DNA of 64,000 nt from CAVPNY01 sp963706905 (GCA_963706905.1 CAVPNY010000011.1:310001-374000), one strand, 5' to 3'; counted from the stretch's first letter, positions 45,603-54,058 are shown. Made by a program: numbers and translations. Notes: a model not told the origin generated them from the letters alone.

Positions 45603-48527
45603 TCACTTGACTGTGAATTCTATCTGATCCTCGGCGGTATTGCCTGCCCGATCTGTAGCGATGACTTTTAATACATGCCTACCTGGTTTTGCTGACCAGT
45701 TTGTAACAAACGGTGGGCTGGTGCGTGTGCCCAGGGATTCACCATCAAGAAGAAATTCCACTGCAACATTCTCCAGGTCATCGCTAGCCTCAGCCTGAAA
45801 AGCTAGCGAGGGTGTTGTGGAAAGCCTAAAAACCTGGTTCGGCTCTGGGAACCGAATAGCTATTTCAGGCGCCTGGTTATCCACAGTCACCTGGATTAAG
45901 GTGGATTGCACGGCTTTATCCTTGTTCATTACCATCAACTGTAATGTATAAAGTCCGGTCAGCCCGCTCGTGTCCCAGATCGCCAGCCGCCCATCTTCTA
46001 CCGGTGTGTAAGAGTCATCTCCGATCTGCAGCCACCGGGTTGGGTTAAGACCCTGGCCAGCTTGAACGCGGTAAAAATCGAAGTCACTTCCGGAGGCGCT
46101 TCCTTCAATAGGGACTTTTCCACCGACGCTGGCAAATGACTGCGGAGATACAATCGAAAAGTCCGCTACGGCTGGACTGGAAAAATCAATTACATCATAA
46201 GCCTGAGGAACCGAAGGAATGCCAGATTGTTTTGCCCAGTCCAATGCCTCTGGCGGTACAACCATAAATACGCGATCATCAATCAACTCTGCAGGTGTGA
46301 GCAATGTCGCCAGGCGTCCGGTTTCCCGATTCACTTGATAAACCTGAAAAAGGGTGTCTGTTACTGTTGGCTCATTGCCTGAGAGAAAAACTTCACTTAC
46401 AATGTTCTGGCATTGAGGCGTAGGTAACATGCCCGATGGATCACAGACCTGGAGTTCGCTTATCCCAACAGGAGCTGACCAATCTTCAAATGGTCGCTCG
46501 TGGTGAGCATACTGCATTAATGCATGCCATAAGCCAGCAGACCAGTTAATGGAAACCTTCTCCTGAGATTGCACATCGGTATTTCCTATCCAGGTACCAA
46601 TTACCAAACTCGGGGTGTATCCAATACTCCAGGCATCTTTGCCATGGATTGTTTGACCGATTTTTACAGCAGCTGGCCGACCAATTTCAAGCGGATTGGG
46701 ATGGCCCAGGCTAGGCCAGCGAGCAGTTTCATCGCTTAAAATGTGATTGACGAGAAATGCTAGCTGGGGGGTGATTACAGACCGGCTCGAAGACTGACAT
46801 TCCCCGATCGGGCTTTTGCAATTTATCCAGACCTGCCCCTGATAATCCTCCACTGAGAGAAGCGAGAGTGGCTGCAGTGGAGATGAGCTTCCTTCTGGAT
46901 CCTCACCAGGAGGAATTAATCCTGCCAGCACTCCCTGGTTAGCAAATGATCCAAACGCCTGGCTGAGTTCCAACAAGGAGACCTCTCCCCCTTCGAACGG
47001 TAAGAGGAGAGAATCTATTTGATCAGGGATAACGGATTCGTCCAGGCCAAGTTGCCTGGCAGTCTGCCAGACTTGATCTGAGCCCATCTGGTTCAGTATC
47101 TCAGCAGCAGGCAACAGGTAATCATTTGCCAGGGCTGTTCGTAACCGTACTGGTCCATGGTATTTGCCATCCGGGTTGCTAAATTCAGAAGGGTTCTCGA
47201 AGGAGCTAGCAGGAATATCCCAGAGCAATGTTGCAGGGCTCATGCCGCGCGTGAAGGCAGTCAGGTAGATAAAAGGGGTAAAGATAGAACCTGGAGGATG
47301 ACCTGGCAGGCTGGCTGGATTTAAACCCGGGGAAGGATCGCCGACCATTGATAAGATTTGGCCGGTCTTCGGATCGAGAACAACAATGTTGGCTGCCAGA
47401 GACGAACCTATTACGCCCGATTCTGAGGGAAAAGTAGGTAACAAACGAGAGGACTGGCAATCTTCATCACTCGGTGAATAGCTGGAAGTGTTGCTTGGAT
47501 TGCTCGAGATGCGCGCTAACTGGGTATCTGCGGCGCAGGTCGACTGGTGCTGTAAATCATAATCTAGCGAGGTAATTATTTTGAGACCACCCCGAGAAAG
47601 CCGGTCGAAATTGATAATACCGGAAAGTTGATCAAGGACATACTGAGTAAATGAAGGGGCTGGATTGACTGGCAGCGGAGCGGCAGGCTGGATTTCTGGT
47701 TTTTCGCGTAAAGCCTTGCTTAATTGCTCACTGGTGATAAAGCCTTGCTGGAACATCAACTGCAGAATGCGATCTTTCTGTTCAAGGAAAGTTTGCGGAG
47801 AGTTGCGAGGATTGATTGTGGGTATTTGTGCAATCCCAGCCAGGTAGGCTGACTCAGCTAGATTGAGATCGCTGGCTGATTTCCCGAAATAAACACGTGC
47901 TGCACTGTCCGCGCCGAACAAGTAACGACCGTACCAGGCTGAATTAAGGTACCATTCTAAAATTTTTGGGCGACCATATTTAGTGGTAATTTGGGCAGCC
48001 AGAATTCTCTCTCGCAAGGCGCGGCGTATGCCAGGAGGCTCCTTCCATAATAGGAAGTCAACAACCAATCGTTGAGCCAGGGTTGGGTGGCTGCTAGAAA
48101 AAACACCTTCCCACAAGCTACCTGCATGATCATCAAAATGTGGATCGATTGAAGCGATAGTGGCCTGAGTAAGGAAATCTGGCAATTGTTTCTTGTGGTT
48201 ATTGCCGACTGGTAAGTACTCATGACCGATTGCGGCCGGATCCTCCAGGCTCAGGAGAATATGCTCACCGGTCCGGTCATAAAGCCGGGTTGGTTCAAAG
48301 AGCGCGCTGTTTGTTGGTTCAAAAAGATTTGAAAGCTCTTCAATAGCTGGTAAGTCTTGAGTGAGGTTGGCATAAATAATTGTGGAAGCGATCAGACTTA
48401 GTGCAACCCCAAGGCTAATTAAAAGACCACATCCTATCCCAATCGGGCGTAGACGATTGGATAGATGGTTCTTTTCCCGAGTGGTTCTTTCTCGCCGCAA
48501 CTGCAACGTTTGAGGAACTGAAGGCAT
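45603..48527 (-). CDS. PBP1-like bifunctional glycosyltransferase/transpeptidase with degenerate active sites
   Basis: A 974-residue protein. N-terminal membrane helix (IGCGLLISLGVALSLIASTIIY), GT51 domain (~115-260), transpeptidase domain (~375-650) and two C-terminal Ig-like domains (~780-974). The frame is intact and flanking architecture is conserved (LAESAYLAGIAQIP; VVLDPKTGQILSMVGD; DAWSIGYTPSLVIGTWIGNTD). However, the GT51 EDxxFxxHxG motif is ASIDPHFDDHAG (catalytic Glu replaced by I127), QGGSTITQQ is lost, SxxK is S414-I-F-T417, SxN is D-Y-L at 469-471, and KTG is K-I-G-Q at 622-625. E191, the second GT Glu, remains. So it is probably a non-enzymatic paralogue, perhaps a scaffold or regulator of wall synthesis. 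Confidence 0.85.
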   Translation of the reverse strand: MPSVPQTLQLRRERTTREKNHLSNRLRPIGIGCGLLISLGVALSLIASTIIYANLTQDLPAIEELSNLFEPTNSALFEPTRLYDRTGEHILLSLEDPAAIGHEYLPVGNNHKKQLPDFLTQATIASIDPHFDDHAGSLWEGVFSSSHPTLAQRLVVDFLLWKEPPGIRRALRERILAAQITTKYGRPKILEWYLNSAWYGRYLFGADSAARVYFGKSASDLNLAESAYLAGIAQIPTINPRNSPQTFLEQKDRILQLMFQQGFITSEQLSKALREKPEIQPAAPLPVNPAPSFTQYVLDQLSGIINFDRLSRGGLKIITSLDYDLQHQSTCAADTQLARISSNPSNTSSYSPSDEDCQSSRLLPTFPSESGVIGSSLAANIVVLDPKTGQILSMVGDPSPGLNPASLPGHPPGSIFTPFIYLTAFTRGMSPATLLWDIPASSFENPSEFSNPDGKYHGPVRLRTALANDYLLPAAEILNQMGSDQVWQTARQLGLDESVIPDQIDSLLLPFEGGEVSLLELSQAFGSFANQGVLAGLIPPGEDPEGSSSPLQPLSLLSVEDYQGQVWINCKSPIGECQSSSRSVITPQLAFLVNHILSDETARWPSLGHPNPLEIGRPAAVKIGQTIHGKDAWSIGYTPSLVIGTWIGNTDVQSQEKVSINWSAGLWHALMQYAHHERPFEDWSAPVGISELQVCDPSGMLPTPQCQNIVSEVFLSGNEPTVTDTLFQVYQVNRETGRLATLLTPAELIDDRVFMVVPPEALDWAKQSGIPSVPQAYDVIDFSSPAVADFSIVSPQSFASVGGKVPIEGSASGSDFDFYRVQAGQGLNPTRWLQIGDDSYTPVEDGRLAIWDTSGLTGLYTLQLMVMNKDKAVQSTLIQVTVDNQAPEIAIRFPEPNQVFRLSTTPSLAFQAEASDDLENVAVEFLLDGESLGTRTSPPFVTNWSAKPGRHVLKVIATDRAGNTAEDQIEFTVK

Positions 48528-48568
48528 GAAAGAATTTTATCCTGAAATCAAGCTTTCAGAATATCCCC

Positions 48569-50302
48569 CTAATTCTCTGTCGTATTCATTGTCTGTGCAG
48601 TCTGCAGCATGTCTTTAGCAGAGTGCAGAGTCCCTTGAGATACTTCTCCCAACATTTGAGCTAACTCAGCCACTCGGTCTTCATCACTCAGCTCGTTGAC
48701 CTCGGTGATGGTGCGTTCGTTCTGAATGTGCTTGTTCACCTGGAGGTGTTGCTCTCCAAATGCTGCCAGTTGTGGCAGGTGGGTAACGCACAGCACCTGG
48801 TGACGCCGAGCCAGCCTACGTAGTTTGTGCCCAACAATCGTGCCGACACGTCCACCAATACCCTGGTCGATTTCATCGAAAATCAGGGTTGGAATATGGT
48901 CTGCGCTGGCAAGTACATTTTTCAGGGCTAACATAAGCCGGGATGTCTCCCCGCCTGAGGCGATCTTGACCAATGGTTTCAATCCTTCTCCAGGATTAGG
49001 AGCAATCATAAATTCCACATGTTCGAGTCCGGTTGAATCAAATGCCAGCCGCCGCCCATCGGGAAGCTGTGCTCCATCTGGATCCGAGCGTTCCTGAAAA
49101 TCGACTTCAAAACGCGCTCCTTCCATACGCAAGTCTGCCAGTTCTCTCTCAATGTTATTTTGAAGCTGCCTGGCAGCTTGTCGGCGCTTCTGAGATAAAA
49201 CCATCCCACGCGTCCCGAGCTCGGCGAGTAGAACTATTTCCTGCGCCTCTAACTCTGTTATCCGCTCTCCGGCGTGGGTGATAGTCTCTATTTGCTGCCG
49301 GTTCTTGACTGCGAAGTCCAGGACCGCTGGGATTGATTTGCCATATTTGCGTTTGAGGTTATGGATTAAGTTTAATCGCTCTTCAACCTCATCCAGGCGC
49401 GCTGGATTGAATTCGATCTCCTCAATATAAGAACGAAGGTCCCTGGAAATCTCAGTCAAATTGGTGAAGGCTGCCCTGAGCATTTCCGCCAGACTTTCTT
49501 GACGAGAATCGATGCGTGCCAGGTCGTTCAGCGCGTCCTCCACCGGTCCAAGTAGATCGATGACTGAAGGGGATTCGGGACTGCCTTCATCCAGACCAAT
49601 AAGAGCCTGTTGTGCTAGTTTTGCCAGGCTTTCAGCATTAACCAATCGTGTCCGTTCAGCGACAAGAGTATCATCCTCCCCGGATTTAAGCCGGGCTGAT
49701 TCGATCTCATTGGCCTGGTAAGCCAGTAAGTCTAGCCGGCGGGCAGCTTCATCTTCCGCAAGACGAAGTTCTTTGAGTTCTTTTCGTAATCCATGCAGTT
49801 GATGATAAGTTTGCTGATAGGTGCTGAGTTCGGACTCTACTCCAGCAAAGCGATCAAGGAGATCGATATGTTGGCGCACTCGAAGCAAAGAAAGATGCTC
49901 TGATTGACCGTGCACGTCCACTAGCAGTTCTCCAAGCTCGCGTAGCACAGCCAGATTCACCACGCGCCCATTAACTCGGCCTACGCTGCGGCCTTCAGTT
50001 CGAATCTCTCGTCCTAAAGTAAACGTATCATGGTCATCGAGCAATGCTTCCCGCTCCAATATGGTATGAACCTGCTCGCGGATCTCCGGCATGATTTGAA
50101 ACGTCGCCTCAATATTCGAGCGGGTAGCCTCGCTGCGGATCATGGTTGCTTCGGCGCGTCCGCCGAGCAACATCTCCACCGCGTCGATGATGATTGATTT
50201 GCCTGCTCCAGTTTCTCCAGTGAACGTGATCAAACCCGGCTTGAGATGGAGTTCGAGCCGGTCGATAATGGCAAAATTCTCGATACGCAATTCTGTGAGC
50301 AT
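48569..50302 (-). CDS. recN: DNA repair protein RecN
   Basis: A 577-residue SMC-like ATPase. Walker A FTGETGAGKSIIIDAV near residue 30, coiled-coil arms in the middle (ELRLAEDEAARRLDLLAYQANEIESARL), ABC signature KIASGGETSRLMLALKNVL and Walker B LIFDEIDQGIGG, with a following VTHLPQLAAFG switch. It joins in double-strand break repair. First gene after the PBP in a minus-strand block reading ssb ... nadK - zinc-finger protein - recN. It starts 20 bp after the B-box protein stop. Confidence 0.95.
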   Translation of the reverse strand: MLTELRIENFAIIDRLELHLKPGLITFTGETGAGKSIIIDAVEMLLGGRAEATMIRSEATRSNIEATFQIMPEIREQVHTILEREALLDDHDTFTLGREIRTEGRSVGRVNGRVVNLAVLRELGELLVDVHGQSEHLSLLRVRQHIDLLDRFAGVESELSTYQQTYHQLHGLRKELKELRLAEDEAARRLDLLAYQANEIESARLKSGEDDTLVAERTRLVNAESLAKLAQQALIGLDEGSPESPSVIDLLGPVEDALNDLARIDSRQESLAEMLRAAFTNLTEISRDLRSYIEEIEFNPARLDEVEERLNLIHNLKRKYGKSIPAVLDFAVKNRQQIETITHAGERITELEAQEIVLLAELGTRGMVLSQKRRQAARQLQNNIERELADLRMEGARFEVDFQERSDPDGAQLPDGRRLAFDSTGLEHVEFMIAPNPGEGLKPLVKIASGGETSRLMLALKNVLASADHIPTLIFDEIDQGIGGRVGTIVGHKLRRLARRHQVLCVTHLPQLAAFGEQHLQVNKHIQNERTITEVNELSDEDRVAELAQMLGEVSQGTLHSAKDMLQTAQTMNTTEN

Positions 50303-50322
50303 AAACCAGCCTCAGGTCTGGC

Positions 50323-50823
50323 TTACATCCGAATGCCCCTCAGCCGGTAATACACCGTTGAGGTAACAATAAAGGCATAAATGGCTTGCCATACAAGGGT
50401 TAGCGAGAGAAAACCCTGCATCAGCCAGAAGATGATCGGGATAAGCGCGCCCAGGGCTACCGCGATCCCGCATAATACGAAGAGCTTGTTTGATCGACGC
50501 CGTCGGATGGCAGCGCGAATCGCTTCAGCGATGATCATCCCGGCGATCGGGGCAACGAAAATCGTGAAAAAACCAATAAAGGAAACTATCCGACTGCCGA
50601 TATAAGACAAGATGAAACCAATTCCAATCGCCAGGATGTAATCGTACCAGACTGCAGTATCAAATACCTTTTGTTGGTTTCGTACGCATTCCTGGCAGCG
50701 GTACCCTGTTGGTGTGAGGATCGCACACTTACTGCAGATGGGTTTCTCGCACCGGTTACACCGCAAGCTGGTTTCAACAGTTGGATGGTTCGCACAATAT
50801 GTCGGAGTTAGTTGCGCCGTCAT
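50323..50823 (-). CDS. B-box-type zinc-binding membrane protein
   Basis: A 166-residue protein. The N-terminal ~45 residues carry a double zinc-binding cysteine/histidine set (YCANHP, LRCNRCEKPICSKC, YRCQECV), typical of B-box/rubredoxin-like heads. Then four membrane helices (YILAIGIGFILSYIG; IGFFTIFVAPIAGMIIAEAI; FVLCGIAVALGALIPIIFWL; LTLVWQAIYAFIVTSTVYY). Its function is unknown. ATGA overlap with the nadK stop couples it to NAD kinase. Confidence 0.75.
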   Translation of the reverse strand: MTAQLTPTYCANHPTVETSLRCNRCEKPICSKCAILTPTGYRCQECVRNQQKVFDTAVWYDYILAIGIGFILSYIGSRIVSFIGFFTIFVAPIAGMIIAEAIRAAIRRRRSNKLFVLCGIAVALGALIPIIFWLMQGFLSLTLVWQAIYAFIVTSTVYYRLRGIRM

Positions 50824-51692
50824 CGGGAATTCCCTGTGGATGGGTTTTGATTCATGTGAGGGGTGAGGTTGCGGTAAAAATACCCCGGATCCTGATAGCG
50901 AATAAAGCTTAGGGTATATTGGCTGGCATTTACCTGTACGTTATCGCCATCTGCCAATTCTATTGGGAATTGGCCATCGATGCTCAATACAGCCTGGTGG
51001 GTGGTATGGACGACGATGCTTACTGTGGCTCCTTCGGCCAGCAGAATCGCCCGGTCTATCGAGAGATGAGGAGCGATCGGCACCAGCAGGATGGTGCGTA
51101 GTTCTGGCGGCAGAATTGGGCCTCCTACGGCCAAGGCATAAGCGGTCGAACCGGTCGGTGTGGAGGCGATCAGGCCATCAGCAACATACGTGGTTAGGAG
51201 GCGACCATCCACGCTGGCCACCAGATGAACAGGACGTACGATATTCCCACGGCTGACCACGGCTTCATTCACCACATCCCACTGACCAAGTATCTGTCCA
51301 TCTCGATACTGGGCAGTGGAGAGCATCATCCTGCGTTCGATCCAATAATCCCCATCTAGGATGCGGGGAAGAATTTGTTGCCACTGGTTTTGTTGGATCT
51401 CTATCAAAAATCCGAAACGACCCAAATTAATTCCCAGGATCGGTACATTGCTGGGGCCACACAGATGCCCGGCCCTTAACATGGTACCGTCCCCTCCCAG
51501 TGCAATCAGGGCATCAAATTCCCCATCTTTGACCTGCTGGCGGAGCGTCTCATCAGAAATAGAACCGTAGGAGACATGAGAGACATATTGACTAATGAAA
51601 TCCGCAATCCGGGCTGCTTCACCGATCGCTTCAGGGATTTGAGGGTGAGCAGCAATAGCGATGCGGCGCAGTTTTGGTTCCAGTCCTGGCAT
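50820..51692 (-). CDS. nadK: NAD kinase
   Basis: A 290-residue protein with ALGGDGTMLRAGH (GGDG motif), WDVVNEAVV (NE motif), and VADGLIASTPTGSTAYALAVGGP, the NAD-binding/oligomerisation loop. It makes NADP from NAD and ATP. The C-terminus ends in DPGYFYRNLTPHMNQ. It starts 22 bp after the stop of the Cas4-like C-terminal gene; the locus order nadK-recN is common in bacteria. Confidence 0.95.
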   Translation of the reverse strand: MPGLEPKLRRIAIAAHPQIPEAIGEAARIADFISQYVSHVSYGSISDETLRQQVKDGEFDALIALGGDGTMLRAGHLCGPSNVPILGINLGRFGFLIEIQQNQWQQILPRILDGDYWIERRMMLSTAQYRDGQILGQWDVVNEAVVSRGNIVRPVHLVASVDGRLLTTYVADGLIASTPTGSTAYALAVGGPILPPELRTILLVPIAPHLSIDRAILLAEGATVSIVVHTTHQAVLSIDGQFPIELADGDNVQVNASQYTLSFIRYQDPGYFYRNLTPHMNQNPSTGNSR

Positions 51693-51714
51693 AACGTTCC
51701 AATTATAAACGAGA

Positions 51715-52236
51715 TTATTTCAACGCCTGGTCGCATATGGAGCGGAAACCGCATCGTTGGCACTTGGACGAAGAAGCGTGTGATCGAGATATTTCCTTAA
51801 GGTGTTCTTGCTGCCGCATGTCCGAGAGAATCTCCAATAAAGTTGTCTCCAGTTGATCGGTGTATTCAATAGAAAAAGTCTGGTTTGGGTAGTGGAGGAT
51901 GCCGTGTGGGGGGCGTTTTCCGAAAGTACGGTGGATAAGCAGGCAGTATGCGGCTAATTGGAAGATATGCCCATCGTAAGGCGCTTGCGAAACCCGGCTG
52001 GATTTGATCTCAATTGGAATCAAGCGACCAGTCTGCTCTAGCAGGTAATCTGGTCTGCCGGTCAGGTCAAGGAGCGAGTCATAGAGCGGTTTTTCTACTT
52101 TCCCCCAACGGCTGGTATCTGCAGAGATCACCCGACCAGCCGGAAGGCCGGCGGTGCGACGTTGGCGGGCAGCGATCCAAAACAAAGCCAGTGCGGCGAG
52201 AACCAGCAGGGGTACCAGATAAAGCATAAGAACCAA
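51715..52236 (-). CDS. Cas4-like PD-(D/E)xK nuclease, C-terminal catalytic portion with a membrane helix
   Basis: A 173-residue protein (TTG start at 52236, next ATG at 52227). Residues 2-23 are one membrane helix (VLMLYLVPLLVLAALALFWIAA). The rest holds the RecB/Cas4 nuclease core: D63 in GRPDYLLE, E76-x-K78 in IEIKS, the QxxxY motif Q93/Y97 (QLAAYCLL), and three C-terminal Cys, C159, C162 and C168 (CQRCGFRSIC), that bind a 4Fe-4S cluster in Cas4. The fourth Cys and the motif I His are in the upstream gene. The two genes are in the same frame, separated only by TGA (52240-52242). No CRISPR genes are nearby. Confidence 0.8.
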   Translation of the reverse strand: MVLMLYLVPLLVLAALALFWIAARQRRTAGLPAGRVISADTSRWGKVEKPLYDSLLDLTGRPDYLLEQTGRLIPIEIKSSRVSQAPYDGHIFQLAAYCLLIHRTFGKRPPHGILHYPNQTFSIEYTDQLETTLLEILSDMRQQEHLKEISRSHASSSKCQRCGFRSICDQALK

Positions 52237-52239
52237 TAA

Positions 52240-52476
52240 TCAAATCAACCGATTGGCCAGGTATATTGCCAGGATAAGTATGGCGAGCAGGAGCAAGCCG
52301 TATGCCACGTACTGGAGACAACTACTGATCATCACAATCCGTCCGTGGTGATAATGGAGTTCGGTGCCACCAATTAGTTCAGCTTGATTGTCTGGTTCAT
52401 ATCCCTGAAGTTGGTACCACCACGCCCTATGGCAGTAAAGGTAGGTATTGATCTCGGAGGCGCGGATCGTCCTCAT
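52240..52476 (-). CDS. Cas4-like nuclease, N-terminal portion with a membrane helix
   Basis: A 78-residue protein starting MRTIRASEINTYLYCHRAWWYQL. C15 matches the first iron-sulfur Cys of Cas4, and H41 in GTELHYHHGR matches the RecB motif I His. Residues 54-75 are a membrane helix (QYVAYGLLLLAILILAIYLA). It ends with TGA in the same frame as the downstream nuclease part, so read as one gene it would be a 250-residue Cas4-like protein with a helical hairpin inserted between motif I and the rest of the nuclease. The start overlaps the translin stop by 4 bp (ATGA). Confidence 0.75.
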   Translation of the reverse strand: MRTIRASEINTYLYCHRAWWYQLQGYEPDNQAELIGGTELHYHHGRIVMISSCLQYVAYGLLLLAILILAIYLANRLI

Positions 52477-53108
52477 TTCTTGTTCAGGCGTGACTCCAAT
52501 GTGTGAATGGTTTGCTCAAGATGTTCCTGACGAATGCTGATGGTCAAATCGCCTCGCGTGCGCTCGGTAAGGCTGCGGACGATGTCAGTCTGACGACGCA
52601 GGCCATTGGTGATCGCATCCGGATAATCCATGCTGATCAGCACCGCGTAAATATCCTCCATCTGATTGAGCAGCCGTTCGGCCTCCTGAGAATAGCCATG
52701 GCGGAGGATATCCAGGCAGCGGCGGCGTAATTCTCCAGCAGCTTCGGCTAAGCCATTCAGGTAGGTCGCATTCTGCAATTCGAGATCCTGAGGAGTGGGT
52801 AAAGCATTGTCAGCAGTAAGTGCATAAACAATGTTTGCCTCGGCAAATTCCTTCAGGGCATCCTGGGTGTAGCCAGCGTAGTAGAGATCCGGAAATTCAG
52901 CCAGTTCTGAGCGTAATGCTGAAGCGATCCGTTTGGCTTCAGACAGGTTTTCTTCGGCAAGCTGGCGATCCTCGCGGTGAACGGCGCGAATTGCGTTGGC
53001 GCAATGCCGGGTGAGGGTGCGCGCCTGGGATAAGGCCCGGTCCCGTGCGGCGGTGCGGGCATCGAACTCCAGGCGAATTTCATCAGCAATGGAATCTAAT
53101 GATTGCAT
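52473..53108 (-). CDS. Translin family protein
   Basis: A 211-residue, all-helical protein. MQSLDSIADEIRLEFDARTAARDRALSQARTLTR is the long N-terminal helix; family signatures include FAEANIVYAL, TYLNGLAEAAGELRRRCLDIL, AERLLNQMEDIYAVLISMDYPDAITNGLRRQTDIVRSL and ERTRGDLTI. Translins form octameric rings that bind ssDNA/RNA; eukaryotic translin-TRAX is an RNase, with TRAX supplying the catalytic carboxylates. The bacterial function is undefined. It lies between DUF3467 (6 bp) and the Cas4-like gene (ATGA overlap), forming a tight operon. Confidence 0.88.
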   Translation of the reverse strand: MQSLDSIADEIRLEFDARTAARDRALSQARTLTRHCANAIRAVHREDRQLAEENLSEAKRIASALRSELAEFPDLYYAGYTQDALKEFAEANIVYALTADNALPTPQDLELQNATYLNGLAEAAGELRRRCLDILRHGYSQEAERLLNQMEDIYAVLISMDYPDAITNGLRRQTDIVRSLTERTRGDLTISIRQEHLEQTIHTLESRLNKK

Positions 53109-53114
53109 CTGTGC

Positions 53115-53453
53115 TCATTCCTCAGGAGGTTCGTCGGCAGGTGGGGCAGGCCGGAAAAGAGAATCGGCCAGTGATTTCGACCCGGGGACATTAATTTCTC
53201 CGAAAGAGGTCTCATAGCGGCTGAGATTTTCGCTCAAGGCTCGGTAGAACAACTTCGCGCCAAGCGGAGACATGATCACCCGGGTTTTTACCTGGGCGGG
53301 AACACTCCCAGGTAAGAGATGGGCGAAATCGAAGATCAATTCCGTAGGAGAGTGCGCGATACGCACCAGGTTAATATAAGTGGCTTCCAGGTCTGGGGGT
53401 ATCTCGAGCGGAGGAAAACTATGGACAGGGGGTTTCGGAGATTTATCTGACAT
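53115..53453 (-). CDS. DUF3467 protein
   Basis: A 112-residue protein with the DUF3467 core: EATYINLVRIAHSPTELIFDFAHLLPG, then VKTRVIMSPLGAKLFYRALSENLSRYE and FGEINVPG. A Pro-rich N-terminus and acidic C-terminus flank it. Family function is unknown; it is widespread in bacteria and archaea. It immediately precedes translin, 6 bp apart. Confidence 0.88.
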   Translation of the reverse strand: MSDKSPKPPVHSFPPLEIPPDLEATYINLVRIAHSPTELIFDFAHLLPGSVPAQVKTRVIMSPLGAKLFYRALSENLSRYETSFGEINVPGSKSLADSLFRPAPPADEPPEE

Positions 53454-53505
53454 CGTTGGTTTCCAGGTGGTCAGCGACGACGGGCTATCAGGAGATGAAA
53501 CTTTG

Positions 53506-53552
53506 CCGGGCGGTGGATGCGTGATAAAGCTAGTAACACACCTACCGCCCGG
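53506..53552 (-). terminator. Hairpin between ssb and DUF3467
   Basis: CCGGGCGGT (53506-53514) pairs with ACCGCCCGG (53544-53552), with further partial pairing inside. On the minus strand no strong U-run follows (CAAAGTTTC), so it could be an attenuator, a processing site or a weak terminator. Confidence 0.4.
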
Positions 53553-53602
53553 AAGTATGATCTAAGAAATATGGGACTCTGGCACAGGATTCTGCTGCAC
53601 CG

Positions 53603-53619
53603 ATGACCTCAGGGGTCAT
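53603..53619 (-). terminator. Small hairpin downstream of ssb
   Basis: ATGACC-loop-GGTCAT, a 6-bp stem about 25 bp after the ssb stop. It lacks a clear U-tract, so low strength is expected. Confidence 0.3.
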
Positions 53620-53641
53620 ATAGCTGAGTCAGGCGTCAGGG

Positions 53642-54058
53642 CTAAAATGGGATATCATCCGATTCGGCGACCACGTGTGAATCGCCGGCAGGATAAGACT
53701 CCTCTTCTGTGCCACGGCTGGAGAGGAAGCGGACAGTATTGGCAGAGACCTCGAAACTGGCGTTAGTCGTGCCATCCTGGCGCTGCCATAGTCGGGGTCC
53801 TCCAGTGGATGGGTCAGGGGTAAGCCGTCCCTCAACCAGGACTTTGCTTCCTTTCTTCAGATACTGATTGCAGGTCTCAGCCTGTTTGCCCCAGGCCGAG
53901 ACACGAAACCAGATCGTCTCCTTGACCTGATTGCCGTCCGAGCCGGTATATTGCCGGCTGGTGGCGACGCTAAAATTGGTGACAGCCTGCCCCGCAGGGG
54001 TATAGCGCATTTCCGGATCGCGCCCCAGGTTGCCGACGATAATGATGGTGTGGTACAT
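53642..54058 (-). CDS. ssb: Single-stranded DNA-binding protein
   Basis: A 138-residue SSB with an OB fold: MYHTIIIVGNLGRDPEMRYTPAGQAVTNFSVATSR, ETIWFRVSAWGKQAETCNQYLKKGSKVLVEGRL, and an acidic C-terminal tip ESDDIPF that binds partner proteins. Ribosome binding sequence AAGGAG lies 6-7 bp before the start, in the loop of a small GAACT/AGTTC stem. It begins the translin/Cas4/recN block but is separated from it by ~190 bp and hairpins. Confidence 0.95.
   Translation of the reverse strand: MYHTIIIVGNLGRDPEMRYTPAGQAVTNFSVATSRQYTGSDGNQVKETIWFRVSAWGKQAETCNQYLKKGSKVLVEGRLTPDPSTGGPRLWQRQDGTTNASFEVSANTVRFLSSRGTEEESYPAGDSHVVAESDDIPF

Noticed and set aside
51715..52476. CRISPR-Cas locus suggested by the Cas4-like protein
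   Set aside because: No Cas1/Cas2, effector genes or direct-repeat array anywhere in the window.
53506..53552. Possible tRNA-like fold between ssb and DUF3467
   Set aside because: Only one long stem of ~47 nt; no cloverleaf, no CCA-compatible acceptor pairing.
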